Shown here: piece after piece, positions 13,883 through 18,415 of the stretch
Position numbering within the stretch: position 1 is the stretch's first letter
How the letters are laid out: every line of letters begins with the position of its first letter
NCBI GenBank assembly: GCA_021823875.1
Contig: JAKAMD010000024.1
Location: 1-18,415, forward strand
DNA: 18,415 nt
DNA from: Pseudomonadota bacterium
GTDB lineage: Bacteria > Pseudomonadota > Alphaproteobacteria > Rhizobiales > Xanthobacteraceae
Direction: 5' to 3'
Notes under the pieces: model-generated
The model's database searches: none
What the model was told of the DNA's origin: nothing
Seen by the model: the letters and a program-made list of their open reading frames with translations, nothing else
Program-made: the position numbers and the translations under genes

Positions 13883-13995
13883 GTCATTCCGGACGGTGCG
13901 AAGCGCCGGGCCTGGAATCCAGAGCCAAGATTTTCGCGCCTCATGTTTCGCTCTGGATTCCGGGTTCGCTCGCTTTGCTCACGCCCCGGAATGAC
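13883..13995 (+). repeat. Family B dispersed palindromic repeat, copy 2
   Basis: Outer arms GTCATTCCGG (13883-13892) and CCGGAATGAC (13986-13995). Inner arms TGGAATCCAGAG and CTCTGGATTCC. The right half, with CCGGGTTCGCTCGC, is shared with copy 1 at 10125-10222. It fills the bdhA-patatin gap almost exactly (9 bp and 3 bp to the two coding regions), so the bdhA-patatin mRNA would carry the hairpin between cistrons. Confidence 0.87.
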
Positions 13996-13998
13996 GCT

Positions 13999-14781
13999 TC
14001 ACTGTGCGACCCAGCCGCCGTCGATCGAATAGGCCGAGCCGGTGATGCTGGCGGCGGCATCGCTCGCGAGAAACACCGCCAGCGCGCCGATGTTTTCCGG
14101 CGTGGTGAACTTGTGCATCGGCTGCTTCTCCGACAGCAGCGCCACCTCTTCCTCGCGCACCGGCTTGCCGGAAGCCTTGGCGCGCGCGTCGATCTGCGCC
14201 TGCACCAGCGGCGTCAGCACCCAGCCCGGGCAGATGGCATTGCAGGTGATGCCGTGATTGGCGGTCTCGATCGCCACCACCTTGGTCATGCCAACGAGCC
14301 CGTGCTTGGCGGAGACATAGGCGACCTTCTGCGCGCTCGCCACCAGCCCATGCGCAGAGGCGATGTTGATGATGCGGCCCCAGCCGCGCTTCTTCATGCC
14401 CGGCACCGCAGCGCGAATGGTATGGAACGAGGACGACAGATTAATCGCGATGATGGCGTCCCATTTCTCGATCGGGAAATCCTCGACATTCGCCACGTGC
14501 TGAATTCCGGCATTGTTGACCAGGACGTCGAGCGAACCGAATTCCTTCTCAGTGGCCGCGATCATCGCCGCAATCTCGGCCGGCTTGGTCATATCCGCCG
14601 GCGAGTAACGCGCCTTGATGCCGAACTCCTTTTCCAGCCCGGCGCGCTCCTTTTCGATCGCCGCCGCGTCGCCAAAACCGTTGAGCATGATATTGGCGCC
14701 GTCACCAGCCAACGCCCGCGCAGTAGCCAGCCCGATACCGGAGGTGGAACCAGTGACCAGCGCGGTTTTACCTTTCAGCAT
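13999..14781 (-). CDS. bdhA: 3-hydroxybutyrate dehydrogenase
   Basis: A 260-residue SDR converting D-3-hydroxybutyrate to acetoacetate with NAD, the step after depolymerisation of the storage polyester PHB. Cofactor loop TGSTSGIG (10-17) and NNAG (89-92), catalytic Ser142, Tyr155 and Lys159. All substrate-carboxylate contacts known from Pseudomonas fragi HBDH are at the same numbers: Gln94, His144, Lys152, Trp187 and Gln196. HGLVASAQKVAYVSAKHG and EKQPMHKFTTPE are family-specific. The ATG has GAGG 8 nt upstream. It is the first gene of a likely two-gene unit with the patatin-like hydrolase. Confidence 0.97.
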   Translation of the reverse strand: MLKGKTALVTGSTSGIGLATARALAGDGANIMLNGFGDAAAIEKERAGLEKEFGIKARYSPADMTKPAEIAAMIAATEKEFGSLDVLVNNAGIQHVANVEDFPIEKWDAIIAINLSSSFHTIRAAVPGMKKRGWGRIINIASAHGLVASAQKVAYVSAKHGLVGMTKVVAIETANHGITCNAICPGWVLTPLVQAQIDARAKASGKPVREEEVALLSEKQPMHKFTTPENIGALAVFLASDAAASITGSAYSIDGGWVAQ

Positions 14782-14834
14782 AGGGAACCTCGTTGCGGGG
14801 CGCGGCCAACAAAGGGCCGGGGGTAATGGCGTGC

Positions 14835-14858
14835 GGGCAGGAAACTGCCCCTATTTTT
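14835..14858 (+). terminator. Terminator-like hairpin with GAAA tetraloop and T-run, no upstream + gene
   Basis: GGGCAG (14835-14840), loop GAAA, CTGCCC (14845-14850), then CTATTTTT. It reads as a short Rho-independent terminator on +, yet it lies between divergent bdhA (-) and zur-like (+) genes. It could end an unannotated short transcript or attenuate a longer zur leader. Confidence 0.45.
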
Positions 14859-14998
14859 GTTGCAGCGCAATATATATCTGATTACGGCCTTATTGCGGGT
14901 TTGCGCGATGGCGCATGGCAAAGATGCGGCGGGAACCTTTCGATCTCTCCCGAATCCGCCGTTATCACGTTAGACTAGGCGAAGAATTGGAACCGCCC

Positions 14999-15496
14999 TT
15001 GGCAAAAAAGACTGCAGCCCGCGCAATCTTCCCGGCGCCCGGTCATGACCACGACCGCTGTGCCCACGAGGCCATCGCGCATGCCGAAGCGGTCTGCGCC
15101 GCGCGCGGCGAACGCCTGACGCCGGTGCGGCGGCGCGTGCTGGAGGCCTTGTTGTCGAGCCATCATCCGCTCGGCGCCTACGAGCTGATCGACCTGCTGG
15201 CGCAACCCGGCGCGCGCCCGGCGCCGATCACCATCTATCGCGCGCTCGACTTCTTGCGCGAGCAAGGGCTGGCGCATCGCATCGAGAGCCGCAACGCCTT
15301 CATCGCCTGCGGGCACAATCACCAAAGCGGCGACCCGGTGGTGTTCCTCATCTGCGAGAAATGCGGCGCGGTCGGCGAAGCGGCGAGCGCTGCCGTCGCC
15401 GACACCATAAAGCGCGCCTCGCGCGCCGCCGGCTTCACGCCGAAGACGCCGGTGATCGAGATCTCCGGCATCTGCGCGCATTGCCGAGCGTCGTAA
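14999..15496 (+). CDS. zur: Fur-family transcriptional regulator, Zur (zinc uptake regulator) type
   Basis: A Fur-family metal sensor that represses zinc uptake when zinc is plentiful. From the TTG at 14999 it has 165 residues, close to Zur of other proteobacteria. The frame is open to ATGs at 14915 and 14924, but neither has a ribosome site and the added residues look non-conserved, so the start is uncertain. N-terminal winged helix about 23-97 (LTPVRRRVLEALL, ITIYRALDFLREQGLAHRI). C-terminal metal domain with ACGHNH (Cys104, His106, His108), CEKC (Cys119, Cys122) and CAHC (Cys159, Cys162). The GHDHDRC segment near the N-terminus is typical of Zur rather than Fur, Irr or PerR. No znuABC genes are adjacent in the window and no convincing Zur box was found. 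Divergent from bdhA. Confidence 0.85.
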   Translation: MAKKTAARAIFPAPGHDHDRCAHEAIAHAEAVCAARGERLTPVRRRVLEALLSSHHPLGAYELIDLLAQPGARPAPITIYRALDFLREQGLAHRIESRNAFIACGHNHQSGDPVVFLICEKCGAVGEAASAAVADTIKRASRAAGFTPKTPVIEISGICAHCRAS

Positions 15497-15526
15497 GAAT
15501 TCCTGAACAACATCGCCACAACCTCT

Positions 15527-15556
15527 CTTCCCTCTCCCCTTGTGGGAGAGGGGAAG
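15527..15556 (+). repeat. Hairpin after the zur-like gene
   Basis: CTTCCCTCTCCC (15527-15538), loop CTTGT, GGGAGAGGGGAAG (15544-15556): a 12-bp stem with one bulged base. There is no T-run. This is a short C/T-rich repeat type common between genes in this group, and a possible transcript end. Confidence 0.6.
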
Positions 15557-15652
15557 CGAGTATGTCTCGCGCAAGTCGTTTCATTGTAATCGCCGCATGG
15601 CATCGCGTCCGTCAGCACGCTAAAACACGCCGCCCTTGGGAATCCCGCACTA

Positions 15653-16570
15653 ATGTCCACCAGCACGACGCCATCCACCCCCCACCACATCACCCGCCCG
15701 CTCGACACGCTTGCTGCGGTGACGGTGGTGCTGTTGTGCCTGTCCTGGGGCTTCAATCAGGTGGCGGTGAAGCTCGCGATCCCCGACATTCCACCGCTCA
15801 TCCAGGCTGCCTTGCGTTCGTTCGGAGCGACGGTGCTTGTTGCCGGCTGGTGCTGGCTGCGCGGCATCCGGCTGCTGGTGCGTGACGGCACGCTGATCAT
15901 AGGGCTCATCGCCGGCCTGTTGTTCGGCGGCGAATTCCTCTGCATCTACCAGGGCCTCGCCTACACCACCGCGACCCGCGCGGTGCTCTTCATCTATCTG
16001 GCGCCGTTCATCCTGGTGCTCGGCTCGCGCATCTTCCTGCCGGCCGACCGCTTCGACCGCTGGCAATGGCTGGGCTTGAGCCTGTCCTTCGCCGGCATGA
16101 TCGTCGCCTTCGGCGTGCCGACGCCGGCACTCGATCCGCGCCAGACGCTCGGCGACCTGTTCTGTGTCGGCGGCGCCATCTTCTGGGCCGCCACCACGCT
16201 CACCATCAAGGCAAGCCGGCTCAACACCATCTCGCCGGAAAAGGTGATGCTCTACCAGCTGGTGGTGTCGGCGCCGATGCTAGCCATTGTCGCCTATTTC
16301 GCCGGCGAGCAGATGACCCATGCGCCCTCGGCGCTGGCCGTGGGTGCGCTCGCCTATCAGACTGCCTGGGTGGTGAGCGTGACCTTCGTGGTCTGGTTCG
16401 CGCTGATCAAGCACTACTCGGCCAACCGGGTGTCCGCCTTCTCCTTCCTCACCCCGCTATTCGGGGTCGCCGCCGGCCATCTGGTGCTGGGCGAGCCCCT
16501 GACCTGGGCTTTCACCGCCGCGGTGGCGCTGGTCGCCGCCGGGCTGGTGCTGGTGAACCGGGCAAAATAG
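15653..16570 (+). CDS. DMT-superfamily transporter, two EamA domains
   Basis: A 305-residue inner-membrane carrier with about ten hydrophobic helices in two EamA repeats (about 19-148 and 164-302), the layout of RhaT/EamA metabolite exporters. Family marks: VVLLCLSWGFNQVAVKLAI in helix 1 of repeat 1, YTTATRAVLFIYLAPFILVLGS before the end of repeat 1, and SAFSFLTPLFGVAAGHLVLGEPL in repeat 2. The ATG at 15653 has no strong ribosome site. It is on the same strand as zur, 156 bp downstream, with a hairpin between, so it is probably a separate unit. It ends directly before a family A repeat. Substrate unknown. Confidence 0.92.
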   Translation: MSTSTTPSTPHHITRPLDTLAAVTVVLLCLSWGFNQVAVKLAIPDIPPLIQAALRSFGATVLVAGWCWLRGIRLLVRDGTLIIGLIAGLLFGGEFLCIYQGLAYTTATRAVLFIYLAPFILVLGSRIFLPADRFDRWQWLGLSLSFAGMIVAFGVPTPALDPRQTLGDLFCVGGAIFWAATTLTIKASRLNTISPEKVMLYQLVVSAPMLAIVAYFAGEQMTHAPSALAVGALAYQTAWVVSVTFVVWFALIKHYSANRVSAFSFLTPLFGVAAGHLVLGEPLTWAFTAAVALVAAGLVLVNRAK

Positions 16571-16574
16571 CTCT

Positions 16575-16705
16575 TGTCCCGGGCGTAGCGCGGCATGAAA
16601 TGACGCGCTGCAGACCCGGGACCGTCAAAGGCTCAGAATTTGTCGCGGTCCCGGATCAGCGGCGCATCACTTCGCTGCGCTCGTACTGCGCCGCATCCGG
16701 GACAG
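16575..16705 (+). repeat. Family A dispersed intergenic palindromic repeat, copy 3
   Basis: TGTCCCGGGCGTAGCGCGGC (16575-16594) pairs with the arm GCGCTGCAGACCCGGGAC (hairpin 1). GGTCCCGGATCAGCGGCG pairs with CGCCGCATCCGGGACA (hairpin 2, ending 16704). It begins 5 bp after the transporter stop and lies between two + genes. Best conserved with copy 2, especially the second hairpin. Confidence 0.9.
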
Positions 16706-16770
16706 GGGTCTGGCGTCCGCATTGACCCTGTCATATTTGTCTGGCACGCCAAGGGCGGCAGGAACAGCGC

Positions 16771-18009
16771 ATGAACATGCAAAATCGGCACAAGACGGTG
16801 GCAGTGGACGTCGGCGGCGTCATTGTGGGCGGCGATGCCCCTATCGTCGTGCAGTCGATGACCAATACCGACACGGCAGACGTCGACTCGACCGCACGCC
16901 AGGTGGCCGCGCTGGCGCGCGCCGGTTCGGAGCTGGTGCGCATCACCGTCGACCGTGACGAGGCCGCCGCCGCCGTGCCGCACATCAAGGAGCGGCTGGC
17001 GCAGATGAACGTCAGCGTGCCGATCGTTGGTGACTTCCACTACATCGGCCACAAGCTGCTCGCCGATCACCCAGCCTGCGCCGAGGCGCTCGACAAGTAC
17101 CGCATCAATCCCGGCAATGTCGGCTTCAAGGACAAGAAGGACAAGCAGTTCTCCGCCATCGTTGAGATGGCGATCAAGCACAACAAGCCGGTACGCATCG
17201 GCGCCAATTGGGGCTCGCTCGACCAGGAACTGCTCACCAGCCTGATGGACGAGAATTCGCGCTCGCCCACGCCGCTCGATGCGCGGCAAGTGACGCACGA
17301 GGCCATGGTGCAGTCGGCGTTGTTGTCGGCCGCGCGCGCCGAAGAGATCGGCCTGCCGAAGAATCGCATCATCCTGTCAGCCAAGGTCTCGGCGGTGCAG
17401 GATTTGATTGCGGTCTACGCCATGCTCGCCAGCCGCTCCGATTACGCGTTGCATCTCGGCCTCACTGAAGCCGGCATGGGCTCGAAGGGCATCGTCGCTT
17501 CCTCGGCCGCCATGGGCGTGCTGCTGCAACAGGGCATCGGCGACACCATCCGTATTTCACTGACGCCCGAACCGGGCGGCGACCGCACGCGCGAGGTGCA
17601 GGTGGCGCAGGAGCTGCTGCAGACCATGGGCCTGCGCACCTTCGTGCCTCTGGTGGCGGCCTGCCCCGGCTGCGGCCGTACCACCTCGACCACCTTCCAG
17701 GAACTCGCCTCCGACATCCAGAATTTTATCCGCAACTCGATGCCAGAGTGGAAGACGCGCTATCCCGGCGTGGAAACGCTCAACGTCGCGGTGATGGGCT
17801 GCATCGTCAACGGCCCGGGCGAATCGAAACACGCCGACATCGGCATCTCGTTGCCCGGCACCGGCGAGCAGCCGACTGCGCCGGTGTTCATCGACGGCAA
17901 AAAAGCCGCCACCCTGCGCGGGGCCACGCTCTCCGCCGACTTCAAGCAGATGGTGATCGACTACATCGAGCAGCGCTTCGGCAAGGGCGCCAGGACCGCG
18001 GCGGAGTGA
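16771..18009 (+). CDS. ispG: 4-hydroxy-3-methylbut-2-en-1-yl diphosphate synthase (IspG/GcpE)
   Basis: A 412-residue [4Fe-4S] enzyme of the non-mevalonate (MEP) isoprenoid pathway, converting MEcPP to HMBPP. N-terminal TIM-barrel segment with VVQSMTNTDTADVDSTARQV and RINPGNVGFKDKK, and a C-terminal cluster domain with CPGCGRT (Cys298, Cys301) and MGCIVNGPGES (Cys344, Glu351), the three cluster cysteines and the conserved Glu. The length is that of the shorter bacterial form, without the plant/Chlamydia insert. The ATG at 16771 has AGGA 7 nt upstream. A second ATG two codons later is possible. The stop overlaps the next gene as GTGA, so the two are co-translated. The 66-bp gap upstream follows a family A repeat, with no clear promoter seen. 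Confidence 0.97.
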   Translation: MNMQNRHKTVAVDVGGVIVGGDAPIVVQSMTNTDTADVDSTARQVAALARAGSELVRITVDRDEAAAAVPHIKERLAQMNVSVPIVGDFHYIGHKLLADHPACAEALDKYRINPGNVGFKDKKDKQFSAIVEMAIKHNKPVRIGANWGSLDQELLTSLMDENSRSPTPLDARQVTHEAMVQSALLSAARAEEIGLPKNRIILSAKVSAVQDLIAVYAMLASRSDYALHLGLTEAGMGSKGIVASSAAMGVLLQQGIGDTIRISLTPEPGGDRTREVQVAQELLQTMGLRTFVPLVAACPGCGRTTSTTFQELASDIQNFIRNSMPEWKTRYPGVETLNVAVMGCIVNGPGESKHADIGISLPGTGEQPTAPVFIDGKKAATLRGATLSADFKQMVIDYIEQRFGKGARTAAE

Positions 18010-18415
18010 AGGCGAAGCCGTTCATTATCAGTCTGCTTGCGGCCATGGCTGTCGCCGCTGGCGCTTCGATCTATCTCATCGCGACCGCCGACCGAGTCGA
18101 CAAGACCGTCACCGCGTTCCTGTCGCCGGACGGCCGCTACAAGGCGGTGCGCGTTTCGCTGTCGCATGGCGGAGCGGCGCCGTTCTGCTTCAATAGCGTT
18201 TCGATCTTTCTTGCCGTCTATCCCGATACATTCGCGGAAAACGAAAAGGCCTATCAGGTCTTCGCGTCACCCTGCACGACGCCCGCCAAGGCCGCCGATC
18301 GACCGGCGATCGAATGGCTCGCCAAGGATGCCGTACGCATCACCTACGCGCCGGCGCCCGCCGGGCTAGACAAGGACAAGTTGCGCCAGCGCGTGATCGA
18401 TGCCTCAAAATACGT
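18006..18415 (+). CDS. Unrecognised membrane-anchored or secreted protein, 3'-truncated by window end
   Basis: Starts with GTG at 18006, overlapping the ispG stop by 4 nt (GTGA), and remains open to the window end: 136 codons visible. The N-terminus MKAKPFIISLLAAMAVAAGASIYLIA (residues 1-26) is a signal peptide or membrane anchor; the rest looks periplasmic. Two cysteines (about residues 66 and 95, in APFCFNS and SPCTT) could form a disulfide, consistent with export. The segment TAFLSPDGRYKAVRVSLSHGG resembles small periplasmic proteins with beta-strands, but I recognise no family. Position and coupling tie its expression to ispG without revealing its role. Confidence 0.75.
   Translation, partial: MKAKPFIISLLAAMAVAAGASIYLIATADRVDKTVTAFLSPDGRYKAVRVSLSHGGAAPFCFNSVSIFLAVYPDTFAENEKAYQVFASPCTTPAKAADRPAIEWLAKDAVRITYAPAPAGLDKDKLRQRVIDASKY

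Noticed and set aside
12854..14032. Long + strand frame (392 codons) opposite the patatin gene
   Set aside because: Antisense frame rich in Arg/Ala/His typical of GC-rich shadows; the - strand protein has intact patatin motifs.
14970..14985. GTTATCACGTTAGAC before the zur-like gene as a Zur box
   Set aside because: The half-sites do not form an inverted repeat and match the known Zur palindrome poorly.

Overview
The window is a GC-rich chromosomal segment. Its protein families and its dispersed intergenic palindromes suggest an alphaproteobacterium of the Hyphomicrobiales (Rhizobiales), close to the Bradyrhizobium/Rhodopseudomonas/Pseudolabrys group. This is inferred from gene content, not from a marker gene. 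I see no rRNA or tRNA gene, transposase, integrase or CRISPR array. The region reads as ordinary chromosome with 17 genes (two cut by the window edges) and unusually interesting intergenic DNA.

Layout. (1) Positions 1-6515 hold a metabolic set: a MetE C-terminal-domain-like zinc methyltransferase (5' end missing), a short-chain dehydrogenase, an acyl-CoA dehydrogenase and a class III (CaiB/BaiF) CoA-transferase, all on +. They are interrupted on - by an RlpA-like double-psi beta-barrel protein and a small membrane protein that has a consensus-quality sigma-54 promoter and its own terminator. The three CoA/alcohol enzymes suggest breakdown of an acyl-CoA or acid of unknown identity. (2) Positions 6659-9996 on - hold a tripartite-efflux operon, marR-emrA-emrB. 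It has a palindromic operator over the marR promoter, and a perfect 12-bp tandem repeat fills the marR-emrA gap. (3) Positions 10250-11937 on + hold a translationally coupled pair: a 3-hydroxyisobutyrate-dehydrogenase-family enzyme and a metallo-beta-lactamase-fold lactonase-like hydrolase. (4) Positions 12095-14781 on - hold a macrodomain deacetylase, then bdhA (3-hydroxybutyrate dehydrogenase) followed by a patatin-like hydrolase, the same pairing as the bdhA-patD operon known from Legionella. (5) Positions 14999-18415 on + hold a Zur-like Fur regulator, a DMT/EamA exporter, ispG, and a coupled, unrecognised membrane-anchored or secreted protein cut by the window end.

The intergenic DNA carries three families of palindromic repeats. 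Family A (about 130 bp, two hairpins) occurs three times in one orientation. Family B (about 100-113 bp) occurs twice. One copy of a related 'CATTCCCGCGAAAGCGGGAATCC' type sits between two copies of the macrodomain gene's C-terminal coding sequence.

I found no clear new defence or mobile system. The best leads are the tandem repeat whose degenerate unit supplies the marR stop codon, the sigma-54-driven membrane protein with a duplicated hydrophobic motif, the duplicated macrodomain 3' end around a palindromic repeat, and two enzymes with displaced or missing catalytic residues.
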